Positions 19,167-27,499 of a stretch of 64,000 bases of DNA are shown piece after piece. A program made the position numbers and the translations under genes. The first letter of the stretch is position 1; every line of letters begins with the position of its first letter. The notes under the pieces were generated by a model that saw nothing but the letters and a program-made list of their open reading frames with translations, was not told where the DNA came from and did no database searches. This stretch comes from Candidatus Manganitrophus sp. (GTDB lineage: Bacteria; Nitrospirota; Nitrospiria; SBBL01; Manganitrophaceae), in the NCBI GenBank assembly GCA_028865235.1, contig CP114561.1:3306001-3370000 (forward strand), given 5' to 3'.

Positions 19167-19676
19167 ATGGGATTCAATTGCACGACTTGTGGGCAATACC
19201 ACGACGAATTGCCGATGTGCTTTGGGCCAGACGCGCCGGTGCCGTGGATCATCATTCCGGAACATGAGCGCGCGCAACGCGGCGAACTGAGTTCCGATCA
19301 GTGCGTCATCGACGACGAGCACTTTTTCGTCCTTGGACGCATTGAGATCCAGATTCAAGGCAGCAGCGACATTTTTTGTTGGTTGGCGTGGGTTTCCTTG
19401 AGTCGAGAAAACTTTGAACGGTCTTCGGAGCTGTGGGAAGCCGAAGGAAGGGAATCGGAGCTGCCGTACTTCGCATGGCTAATGTCGTCCTTGCCCGGCT
19501 ATCCGGAAACCACCCTGAATCTCAAAACCCACCTGCATACTCGCCCAGTCGGGGAGCGACCCTTCATCGAACTCGAGCCAACGGATCATCTTTTGGCAAT
19601 CGAGCAAAGGGAGGGCATTTCACTCCGTCGGGTACAGGAGATAGTCGAAATTGCGATGCACGGGAATGCCAGCTAA
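19167..19676 (+). CDS. DUF2199 domain protein
   Basis: A cytosolic protein of 169 residues matching the DUF2199 family. The N-terminal zinc-ribbon-like pair is FNCTTCGQYHDELP. The middle has HFFVLGRIEIQIQ and WLAWVSLSRENF. The C-terminal part has TRPVGERPFIELEPTDHLLA and a HGNAS end. Function is unknown; family members occur sporadically and are often found on accessory DNA. Base composition here is less GC-rich than in the flanking chromosome. The gene is directly followed by a palindromic repeat. Confidence 0.8.
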   Translation: MGFNCTTCGQYHDELPMCFGPDAPVPWIIIPEHERAQRGELSSDQCVIDDEHFFVLGRIEIQIQGSSDIFCWLAWVSLSRENFERSSELWEAEGRESELPYFAWLMSSLPGYPETTLNLKTHLHTRPVGERPFIELEPTDHLLAIEQREGISLRRVQEIVEIAMHGNAS

Positions 19677-19696
19677 CAACGCGGTCGGAAAACAAA

Positions 19697-19763
19697 CAGG
19701 GCCAGGTCTACAAATTTGACTATAGGACTCTACGCAATCTGTAGACCTGGCCCCGACTGTGTG
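19697..19763. repeat. Palindromic REP-like element, copy 1
   Basis: Arms GGGCCAGGTCTACA (19699-19712) and TGTAGACCTGGCCC (19740-19754 region) enclose about 27 bases. A near-identical element lies at 20377-20446. Together they bracket one small gene. Such elements are usually mobilised by RAYT (IS200-like) transposases; none is in this window. Confidence 0.75.
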
Positions 19764-19831
19764 TGTTGACTCCACCAATTCTGACGAGGGTTTTTTCGAT
19801 TGGCTTCTTGCTTGGTGAGATGGGTTTTTAC

Positions 19832-20365
19832 ATGAGACATTTAAGTGTTGTCATAATTCTAATAAGTCTCCTTCTCTCCGTGGGAGAATCTTATTTCATC
19901 GGAGGTGGAGCAATTGCTAAAGAAGGAAGGGTTTTGACCCCCACCGTAGCCGAGCTTGATTTTGACACAGTCCGTTTCAATGTTGATACACAGCCTGAAT
20001 TTAGAGAGCGGCTGTATGAGCGTGGTATTGAACTGTTAGAGAAGTCGGGCCTTTATAAGAACGATCACCAACGGGAAGCTAAAGAGAAAGTCGCAATTCT
20101 AATTCTGACCCTTAATCCCTTTCCCTTGAAAGAAAAGAGCCCTGGAAAGGTTATGTATATAAGAAAGATTGAGCTCATAGAAAGGGTCTCTATTGTAAGA
20201 AATCCAAAGATTACAATCCCTAGGTCCACGTGGACCTATGAAGACCCGATTCCTTCAATTAGAGACACCATAACAATCGAACAGCTTGAAACGGACTTGG
20301 ATCAATTTCTTTCTGAGTTTATAAGAGCCTACAAACTCGGTAATCCAAATAAGACTAAGAGATAG
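19832..20365 (+). CDS. Secreted hypothetical protein flanked by palindromic repeats
   Basis: A protein of 177 residues that I do not recognise. The N-terminus from Met 19832 is a signal peptide (HLSVVIILISLLLSVGES). The mature part is rich in charged residues, with stretches such as ERLYERGIELLEKSGLYK and TIEQLETDLDQFLSEFIRA. The layout is reminiscent of small lipoprotein/DUF4410-type envelope proteins that act on a conserved RVLTPTVAELDF-like start, but this is only a resemblance. Low GC and the two flanking repeats suggest acquisition as a cassette. Upstream Met at 19820 is an alternative start. Confidence 0.6.
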   Translation: MRHLSVVIILISLLLSVGESYFIGGGAIAKEGRVLTPTVAELDFDTVRFNVDTQPEFRERLYERGIELLEKSGLYKNDHQREAKEKVAILILTLNPFPLKEKSPGKVMYIRKIELIERVSIVRNPKITIPRSTWTYEDPIPSIRDTITIEQLETDLDQFLSEFIRAYKLGNPNKTKR

Positions 20366-20376
20366 TTTAAAAAAAA

Positions 20377-20446
20377 CAGGGCCAGGTCTACAAATTTGAC
20401 TGTAGGACTCTAATACGCAATTTGTAGACCTGGCCCCGACCGTGTG
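20377..20446. repeat. Palindromic REP-like element, copy 2
   Basis: A perfect 18-bp inverted repeat (20379-20396 with 20419-20436, arm begins GGGCCAGGTCTACAAATT) around a 22-base centre. The centre is nearly the same as in copy 1 (TGACT.TAGGACTCTA). It can also act as a strong RNA hairpin after the upstream gene. Confidence 0.8.
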
Positions 20447-20607
20447 AGAGTGCTTTAGAGGGATTATCGGAAAGAATAGGGCAAAGAATTAAAAATAAAG
20501 AACCGATCCTCCTAAAAAAAACAAACCCAAAGAGGATCAGTCTATGAAAAGTCTTTTTCTACAGGCTCGTTATGCCATGTAGTCATTCTTGACTGACGAG
20601 AATTCAG

Positions 20608-21186
20608 ATGATAAGAAAACTTAAAATACCTCTTAAAATTTTCTTGATTGCAGTCATTCCATCTATATTGTTGGGATTTAATATATTGGAGCGAACACCG
20701 ATATACAAGCGTCTCATCGGGACTGCTCATGTTGAGAGAGCTGTGAAGACAAGGCTCCTCACGCAATACGATAAACCTGGCCAACTCATTTTGAAACGAG
20801 GAGATGATCAGAATGAGTTCGACTCAGTTTGGGGTCTGATTCGTGCGAACTCTTCCGCGAAACTTCCAGACAACCCACCGTACCTAATATCCAGAGTTGC
20901 TGTCGAAAATGGGGCATTTGTCACTCTGCCAACGGGAAGAAAGGCTGTGCTAATTCCAGAGGCCACTCCTCTTTTTGCGTTTTTCTGCCCACGCCCTACC
21001 GAGAGCTGTCTAGACAATGAAGCGATCATGGTAGGTTCAGTTGGAGAGCTGGGCAAATGGGTACAGGAGCGAGAAAAGACCTATCGATTGGGAATCGACA
21101 TTGGTGTCAGTCTTATCTCAATCTTTGTCGGACTGCTGCTAGAACTCAAAAATAGCGGGGAAGCGACTGGCCTACGAGACACATAG
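20608..21186 (+). CDS. Hypothetical membrane protein with two TM segments
   Basis: A protein of 192 residues without a family I can name. An N-terminal transmembrane segment (IFLIAVIPSILLGFNIL) is followed by a periplasmic domain of about 125 residues with paired Cys (FFCPRPTESC). A C-terminal transmembrane helix follows (IDIGVSLISIFVGLLLEL). The composition is AT-richer than the chromosome around it. It belongs to the small accessory island between thiI and the thiI fragment. Function unknown. Confidence 0.6.
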   Translation: MIRKLKIPLKIFLIAVIPSILLGFNILERTPIYKRLIGTAHVERAVKTRLLTQYDKPGQLILKRGDDQNEFDSVWGLIRANSSAKLPDNPPYLISRVAVENGAFVTLPTGRKAVLIPEATPLFAFFCPRPTESCLDNEAIMVGSVGELGKWVQEREKTYRLGIDIGVSLISIFVGLLLELKNSGEATGLRDT

Positions 21187-21231
21187 ATCAATGCATAACA
21201 ACAGGACCAACTGGACGGCAGGTACAGCGTT

Positions 21232-21275
21232 GGAAAATGAGGTTAGCTCAGACTGTCCCCATTTTCTCATTCCCA
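21232..21275. repeat. Third palindromic element (GAAAATGAGG type)
   Basis: An imperfect inverted repeat: GAAAATGAGG (21233-21242) pairs with CCCCATTTTC (21257-21266) with one mismatch, around TTAGCTCAGACTGT. It has a different sequence from the other two elements but the same style of REP-like palindrome. Confidence 0.55.
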
Positions 21276-21282
21276 TTTTTTA

Positions 21283-21462
21283 TCTCGCCGTGATTCAGGA
21301 AGTGGCCGCGCTTCCGATCCTCCGCCGCACACCGCCGTCCGCGCCCGCCTGGAGGCAATCTATCAAGCCGAGGCGAAGCTTGACATCGACGCTCTCATCA
21401 AGCTCGGCGTAGAGGGCATTGTGGTCCGAGAATTCCGTTTTCAGGGCGAAATCGAGCGATAA
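21283..21462 (+). pseudogene. Truncated remnant of the thiI 3' end
   Basis: Bases 21283-21326 are identical to thiI 18603-18646. The match then jumps 109 bases and resumes as thiI 18756 onward, through the stop (TAA at 21460-21462). The deletion endpoints share the direct repeat CCGCC. The first 60 bases after the jump are nearly identical to thiI; the last 80 are clearly diverged but still encode a ThiI-like end (VEGIVVREFRF). It has no start and its frame is broken, so it is non-functional. It marks the right edge of the island that begins after thiI. Confidence 0.85.
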
Positions 21463-21743
21463 CCTTTCAAGTTCCTCCCTTCAATCGTCTCCGAAAGTCT
21501 CCGAATTTTTTCTTTGGACCTCTCTTCCATACCCCAAAAAAGTAATATATTTTTTACGGCAATTGTTATGCCTAGACGTTATCATTTATAAAAAAATTAA
21601 CTATAACATAGGCTTACGTCATCAAAATTTAATAAAAAGTGGCATAATTAGATGAGAATTGGATGAGAGCAGGCCCGCAATAAAGGTTGACTGAAGGAGC
21701 GCGCGCGCAAGTGTTTTGACGAATTCCAATGCGTTGGAGAACA

Positions 21744-24684
21744 ATGAAGCTACCTAGGCCGGAAGAGGACGCCGGGCTGAACGCCCGTCATGGACCGGCG
21801 ATCGTAAACATATTATCCGAAGAAACCTTCGACGACCTCACCCGTCTTGCCGCTCAACTCTGCTCCGCGCCGATCGCATTTATCCACGTCACCGAGAACA
21901 ACCAACACTACATCAAGTCGGGCATCGGTCTGGAGCCGCAAGCGAATCCGCCTGACCTGCCGTTTTTCTCCCACGCCGTTTTGCAATCCGATGTTTTTAT
22001 CGTGTCGGATGTGTCGATCGACCCGCGATTTTCAACGGACCCACGGGTCCGGTCCGGTCCGCTTCGCTTTTACGCCGGCGTGCCTCTCATGACCGACCGG
22101 GGAGAGATCGTGGGAACGCTCTCTGTAATGGGCCCATCCCCGAAAGTGCTCCATCCCGATCAGATCGAATCCCTGCGAACAGCGGCTCGCCAAGTGACCT
22201 GTCGTTTTAATCTCAGGATTCAACTTGCCGAATTAAAACAGCGCACCCACGAGGGCAAGCTGTTTAGAGAGCGGCTTGCCGCCGAGCATGCCATTACACA
22301 AGTGTTGGCCCAATCCAAAACGCTGTCGGACGCCGTTCCGAAAATCCTTCGGATCGTCTGTGAGAATCTGGGATGGACGATCGGTATTTTCTGGAGAGTC
22401 AGTGATCAGGTCAGCGCCCTGACCTGTGTTGAAACCTGGCAGGCCCCTTCCGCGAATGGCTCCGATTTTGAAGCGTCGAGTCGAGAGATGATTTTTGAGC
22501 CGAACGAGGGTCTTCCCGGACAGGTCTGGAGCCATGGAGAGCCGACCTGGATCATCGATGCGGCTGAAGAGCCGCTCTTGGCCCGAGCCTCCCTTGCAGC
22601 AAAGGAGGGACTGCATGGGGCCTTCGCATTTCCGGTTCGGGGCCAGAATAAAATTCTCGGCGTGATGGAGTTTTTTTGTTCCGGGAGAAAGAAGCCGGAC
22701 GACAGCTTGCTCGAAATGATGTCGAACGTAGGAAGCCAGATCGGCCAATTCATGACGCGGAAACAGGCTGAGGAAACCCTCGTTCAATGGGCGGCGATTG
22801 TCGAGTCGTCTGAAGACGCCATCATCGGAAAGACCCTCGACGGGATCATCACCAGCTGGAACAGCGGGGCCGAGAAGATCTTCGGTTATTCGTCGGAAGA
22901 GGTTCTGGATCAGCCGATCTCGATTCTCTTCCCCCCGAGCGCCTGAATGAATTTCAGGAGATCCAGGATCGGATCGCGCAGGGGGAACCGGTGACCCACT
23001 ACGAGACGGTACGGGTGAGAAAAGACGGCAAGCGAATCGACGTCTCCATGACGATTTCACCGATTCGAGACAATGCGGGAAAGGTCGTCGGCGTCTCGTC
23101 GATCAAGCGGGATATCACCGGGCGAAAAGAGATGGAGAAGGCGCTCCGCGAGAGCGAGGCGCGCAAGGGGGCGATTCTGGAATCGTCGCTCGATTGTGTT
23201 ATCACCGTCGATCATGAGGGGAAGATCGTTGAATTCAACCCGGCGGCCGAGAACACGTTTGGTTATCGCCGCGCCGATGTGATCGGAAAGGAGATGGCGG
23301 AATTGATCATTCCCCCCGCTCTGCGGGAACGACATCGCGCCGGTCTGGCCCACTATCTTGCCGCCAAAGAAAAGAAGGTCTTATACCGCCGGATCGAAAT
23401 GACGGCGATGCGGGCCGACGGGAGCGAGTTTCCCTCCGAGGTGACGATCACCCGGATTCCCCTCGACGGTCCCCCCTCTTTACCGGCTATGTTCGGGATA
23501 TCAGCGAGCGCAAACGGATGGAGGAAGAGCGGGACCGCTTCTTAATGCAGGAGCGTGTTGCGCGCGCCCAAGCGGAGGAGGCGCGGCGGCACATGGCTTT
23601 TCTGGCGGAGGCCAGCACCCTTCTTTCCTCCTCTTTGGATTATGAGGCGACCCTTTCCAGCGTGGCGCGCCTTGCGGTCCCCTATTTGGCCGATGGTTGC
23701 GCGGTCGATATCCTGGAAGAAGATCAAACGGTGCGCCGTCTGGCCGTGGCCGCGACCGATCCTTCCAAAGAGAAGATCGGAAAAGAGCTGATCCACCGCT
23801 ATCCCCCCGACCCGGGCGGGAAACACCCTCTTCAACGGGTCCTGCGGACCGGAAAGCCGGTCTTCCTCCCGGAGATTACCGATGCGATGTTGGCTTCCGT
23901 CGCGCAGAATGAAGCGCATCTGAGAATCGGCCGATCGCTCGGGTTGACATCGGCCATCATCGTGCCGCTTTTAGCCCGGGGGCGGACGCTCGGCGCCATC
24001 TCGTTTGTGTTGACCGATTCGGGCCGTCGCTATCGTCCGGCCGATCTGATCCTGGCGGAAGATTTGGCCCGCCGGGTCGGCATGGCGGTGGACAATGCCC
24101 GACTCTATCGGGCGGCTCAAGAGGAGATCAAGGAACGAAAACGGATGGAGGATCACCTTCAGTTTTTGGCGAGTCACGACACATTGACCCACCTGCCGAA
24201 CCGGGTCGTTTTTACCGATCGGCTGAACCAAGCCGTCGAGCGGGCCCGGCGTTATCCGAAGTTGATCGCCGTCTTTTTTCTCGATCTGGACGGGTTTAAG
24301 GGAATTAATGATTCATTCGGCCACGCGATCGGAGATCGATTGCTCAAAGAGATGGCCGAGCGGTTGACCCATTCTACGCGTCGAAGCGATACCGTTGCCC
24401 GGCTGGGAGGGGATGAATTCACCCTGATCATCCCCGATCTGTCGGAAGCCCAAAACGTCACGATCATCGCGCAGAATATCGTCAATGCATTGGCCGAGCC
24501 GTTTAGCCTGGAGGGGTATCTCTTTTCAGTGACGGCGAGCATTGGCATTTCTCTTTACCCGCGTGACGGAACGGATGCCGAAACATTGCTGCAAAAAGCC
24601 GATCAGGCGATGTACCGCGCTAAAAAACAAGGGGGAAATCTTTTCCGGTTTTATTCTCCGCCGCACGTCTCGGATAAAAATTGA
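21744..24684 (+). CDS. Multi-sensor GGDEF diguanylate cyclase (frameshifted)
   Basis: A cytoplasmic signalling protein of about 980 residues. Domains in order: GAF (about 25-165), GAF (185-345), PAS (350-470, SWNSGAEKIFGYSSEEV), PAS (475-600, VEFNPAAENTFGYR), GAF (625-785), and a C-terminal GGDEF domain with HDTLTHLPNRVVF and an intact active-site LGGDEFTLIIPD. It should make c-di-GMP. No EAL domain and no obvious RxxD inhibitory site just before the A-site are visible. The frame changes near 22937 and 23475; adding one C to each C run restores a continuous protein. The start at 21744 sits 4 bases after GGAG. The product's likely targets include the riboswitches at 41.6-41.9 kb. Confidence 0.85.
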
Positions 24685-24687
24685 TCG

Positions 24688-24722
24688 ACAGAGCCGGCTT
24701 CCGGCCGGAAGGCGGCTCCTTT
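24688..24722 (+). terminator. Hairpin after the GGDEF gene
   Basis: The stem GAGCCGGCTTCCG pairs with CGGAAGGCGGCTC with one mismatch, a few bases after the stop codon, followed by CTTTCGG. The weak T-tract makes this a probable but not ideal terminator. Confidence 0.5.
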
Positions 24723-25044
24723 CGGAGAGAGAGTGGTTCCCCCCCCGGTGACTCTTTTTTTCGTATATCCATCGCACCGCTAGAAACCGTTCGATCCCCC
24801 ATTTCATTCCGTTTCAACATTGAAGCTTCCCGCGGCAAGCCGCAAGGAATGTGACGCGCGTACGTGTTCAATGAATCGTGTTTCCAAAATGGGTGAAGAG
24901 ATCGAGACTGTAAGCGGAACAATATAGGATGAATCGTTTATATCGAAGTAGATGTTTCGATCGATTTTGGATTCGATTCCCTCATCGCCCGGCACAGGGC
25001 ATTAAAAACTTCAAAAATTTGACGCTGATTCCGGCCCGACCTAT

Positions 25045-25060
25045 TGGAACGGACGTTGCA
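25045..25060 (+). promoter_or_regulatory. Sigma-54 (RpoN) promoter for the PEP-CTERM gene
   Basis: TGGAACGGACGTTGCA matches the -24/-12 consensus TGGCACGNNNNTTGCA at all fixed positions but one, with exact GG-N10-GC spacing. It lies about 80 bases before the PEP-CTERM start codon. PEP-CTERM genes are known to be RpoN/PrsK-PrsR regulated in other bacteria, which supports the call. Confidence 0.7.
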
Positions 25061-25138
25061 TTGCATGTTGATTGCGGCAGAGGTTGGGGTAGGGGGGGAT
25101 CTGTAAGCTGGAAGACGTTCGAAGGTGAAGGAGAAAAG

Positions 25139-25459
25139 ATGAAGAGGATAATGACGATAGGGGCCCTGTTGGCCGTATTGTTTGCAGCGACCGATCGGGC
25201 CGTTGCCGTCCCGATCGATTCGGAAAGGGGGACGACTTCCCTTTCCCGGTCGGATTTGGAAAATTGGAAGAATCAGCATCGGCCGTCTTTTTCGGCCTCG
25301 CGAGAAAAACAGCGGGACACCTTCCGAGATTTTCCCCGGAAGCCTCCCAAGGATAAGAAGGATAAGGAAGTGGTTTCGGTTCCGGAACCGGGGTCGCTTA
25401 TTTTGATGGGGAGCGGCTTGATCGGCTTGGCTCTCTGGAGAAAATGGCGGGACAATTAA
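25139..25459 (+). CDS. PEP-CTERM sorting domain protein
   Basis: An exported protein of 106 residues. The signal peptide is MTIGALLAVLFAATDRAVA. The mature region is short, basic and polar (RPSFSASREKQRDTFRD, PRKPPKDKKDKE). The C-terminus is a textbook PEP-CTERM signal: VPEPGSLILMGSGLIGLALW then the basic tail RKWRDN. Exosortase (EpsH/XrtA) would cut at VPEP and release or anchor it in an exopolysaccharide matrix. No exosortase gene is in the window. ATG 25139 follows AAGGAG and is preferred over longer in-frame starts. A sigma-54 promoter precedes it and a strong terminator follows. Confidence 0.88.
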   Translation: MKRIMTIGALLAVLFAATDRAVAVPIDSERGTTSLSRSDLENWKNQHRPSFSASREKQRDTFRDFPRKPPKDKKDKEVVSVPEPGSLILMGSGLIGLALWRKWRDN

Positions 25460-25481
25460 TTCGGACACGCAGAGTGTTCAA

Positions 25482-25516
25482 AGAGGGTGCGGAAAAAATT
25501 TCCGCACCCTCTTTTT
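25482..25516 (+). terminator. Rho-independent terminator
   Basis: A perfect 14-bp stem (AGAGGGTGCGGAAA with its complement) and a 3-base loop end in a T5 run at 25512-25516. It lies 22 bases after the PEP-CTERM stop. Confidence 0.93.
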
Positions 25517-25537
25517 GTGAGGACCCAATGAAAACAG

Positions 25538-25969
25538 TTATGCCGCTTTGCTCGGTTTGGAGATCTCTTGAACGGTCTCGGTGACCTCTTCCGGTTTTCC
25601 GACCTTGAGGGCGATATCGGCCTGCGCGATCATGCCGAGAATACGGCCTTGATCATCCACGACCGGAATACGCCGGACCTGATACTCCTTCATCAAGTCG
25701 GCCGCTTTCTGGACATCGTCCTCCGGCTTGCAAGTGACGAGGTCTTCGCTCATACACTCTAAGACCTTCACCTCCCGCGGGTGTCTCTCTTCGGCCACGA
25801 CGGTCAGGCAGATGTCCCGGTCGGTGACCACCCCGACGAGCTTTTTGCCTTCTTCGCACACCGGCACGATCCCGACATCTTCATCCCGCATGATCCGGGC
25901 CGCTTTCACCGAGATCTCCTCGGGTGAACAGTAGCTCGGATTCGACGTCATGATATCTTTACACTTCAT
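25538..25969 (-). CDS. Tandem CBS domain protein
   Basis: A soluble protein of 143 residues made of two CBS domains (a Bateman module). Motifs are MKCKDIMTSNPSYCSPEE, VGVVTDRDICLTVVAE and MSEDLVTCKPEDDV, then VRRIPVVDDQGRILGMIAQADIAL. Stand-alone CBS pairs bind adenosine nucleotides and act as energy or stress sensors; the partner is unknown. The start is preceded by GGAGGG. It is convergent with the PEP-CTERM gene. Confidence 0.9.
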   Translation of the reverse strand: MKCKDIMTSNPSYCSPEEISVKAARIMRDEDVGIVPVCEEGKKLVGVVTDRDICLTVVAEERHPREVKVLECMSEDLVTCKPEDDVQKAADLMKEYQVRRIPVVDDQGRILGMIAQADIALKVGKPEEVTETVQEISKPSKAA

Positions 25970-26211
25970 TTTTCCCTCCTATCATTTAGACTTAGATGAA
26001 TTCAAAAATTGAAAGCCCTCTTCATCTACCCTCACGGAAGCGGTAAATCAAGGAGGGTTGAAGATGGGCCTTCATAGCGAATGATCGCTTCAATATCAGT
26101 ATAAAGGGGAGGCCTATCAGCGAGTCAATAGTTCAAAGGGATTACCCTTCCAAAAAGAGGCAGATAAAGATTGAACTTCGGCGCACCTCCGGCTAGAATT
26201 CTCCAAATCAT

Positions 26212-27393
26212 GTGACGGGGAGGCCGTTGTTGCTGAAGCGGAGTCGATTCGCTCTTTCCTATCTGATTCTCTTCTTATTCGTCGGGTACGGCTGTCAAAG
26301 CCGCCACGGAAAAGGTCTGTATGAACTTCAATCGGCCGATCAATCTTTATGTCGTGAGATCGATCATCGAATCGACTTCCAAAACCGGATCGAGACCCTC
26401 AATCTGATCTCGCAGGCCTATTACAATCGCTGCTACGAGAAGGTGATTCAGTACGGTCCAAGGGCCCAGAGCGCCTATCGCCAAAAGACCTTTTCGATTG
26501 TCAGAGAGACCGGCAATCTTTTTTTCCCCGATGGGACTTTGATCGACTATGTTTTGGAAAGTCACGAGCGCGCTTTTTTCTCTTTCCTTCTTGCGGCCAG
26601 CTACGCGCAGCTCGGCCAAACCGAAGCGGCGAAGGTGGAGCTGAGGCGGCTCGATCATGAGCTGATGACCCGGCTTTACAATTTCGGAGAAGACCCGGTG
26701 AACATCTTGCTTCAAGCGGTGCTCTGGGAGCGGCTGGGCGAGGTCCCGGAATCTCGGGTCGATTGGACTCGCCTGCATGGACAAAAGCAAATCGATGAAT
26801 CTGTCCGCACTTTCGCCATGAGGCGAATGGAGTCAATCGATCAGAGGGAAGCGCTCCACTCGGAGTGGAAGGTCTATGCCATCGACTCTTTCCCGGAAAT
26901 CGAATGGCGGGTAAAGTGGATCGATTCGACCGGCGGTTATTTCGCCATCTACCCGGCTTCGCGTTTCCTCGAAGATTGCGCCTCCGACACGGGGGTTCGG
27001 CTCTCAACGGAGAGTTGGCTTCGTAAGGTTGCGGGAAGGTACCAGTATGACTATCATCCGCTTTTAAATCTTCAAAGTTGGGTCAGGTTTCCGGTCGGGC
27101 TTGTCTACGGCGTGACCACCTTCGCCTTTGGAACCAGCATTGCTGTCGGCGGCTGCCTCCTGGATGGAATGATGAAGGGGAGCGGCCGGCTCTGCGAGGG
27201 CTCGGTTCGGACCGGCTTTGAGGTGATAAAAGAATCTCCGGGGGTGGTTCGAAAAACCATCGAACCGGACCTGCGGCACTGGGAAAACGTTCCGGCCGCG
27301 ATCCTGGTGACCACGGCCGAAGAGCCGGCCCTGGAGCGCTGCTTGAATGGGATTTGGATAGCAGGCACGGGTCGGGTCCGGCGGATTTTCTGA
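26212..27393 (+). CDS. Hypothetical lipoprotein
   Basis: A 393-residue protein with a type II signal peptide (YLILFLFVGYGCQSR, lipobox Cys about residue 28). The region around 60-190 looks like helical repeats (AFFSFLLAASYAQLGQTEAAKVELRRL), compatible with a TPR-like fold. A hydrophobic glycine-rich patch (FPVGLVYGVTTFAFGTSIAVGG) lies near residue 300. I do not recognise the family. It starts with GTG at 26212, overlapping an out-of-frame ATG. It is followed 107 bases later by uvrA, probably as a separate unit. Confidence 0.65.
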   Translation: MTGRPLLLKRSRFALSYLILFLFVGYGCQSRHGKGLYELQSADQSLCREIDHRIDFQNRIETLNLISQAYYNRCYEKVIQYGPRAQSAYRQKTFSIVRETGNLFFPDGTLIDYVLESHERAFFSFLLAASYAQLGQTEAAKVELRRLDHELMTRLYNFGEDPVNILLQAVLWERLGEVPESRVDWTRLHGQKQIDESVRTFAMRRMESIDQREALHSEWKVYAIDSFPEIEWRVKWIDSTGGYFAIYPASRFLEDCASDTGVRLSTESWLRKVAGRYQYDYHPLLNLQSWVRFPVGLVYGVTTFAFGTSIAVGGCLLDGMMKGSGRLCEGSVRTGFEVIKESPGVVRKTIEPDLRHWENVPAAILVTTAEEPALERCLNGIWIAGTGRVRRIF

Positions 27394-27499
27394 TCACCTT
27401 AATGACTTCCACCCCCGTGTTTCCGGATGCGAATCGTGATAAGATGCAACGTTCGTTTGGCGCGGATTGCAGCGCCTCCCTCTCATTAAGAAATGACAC

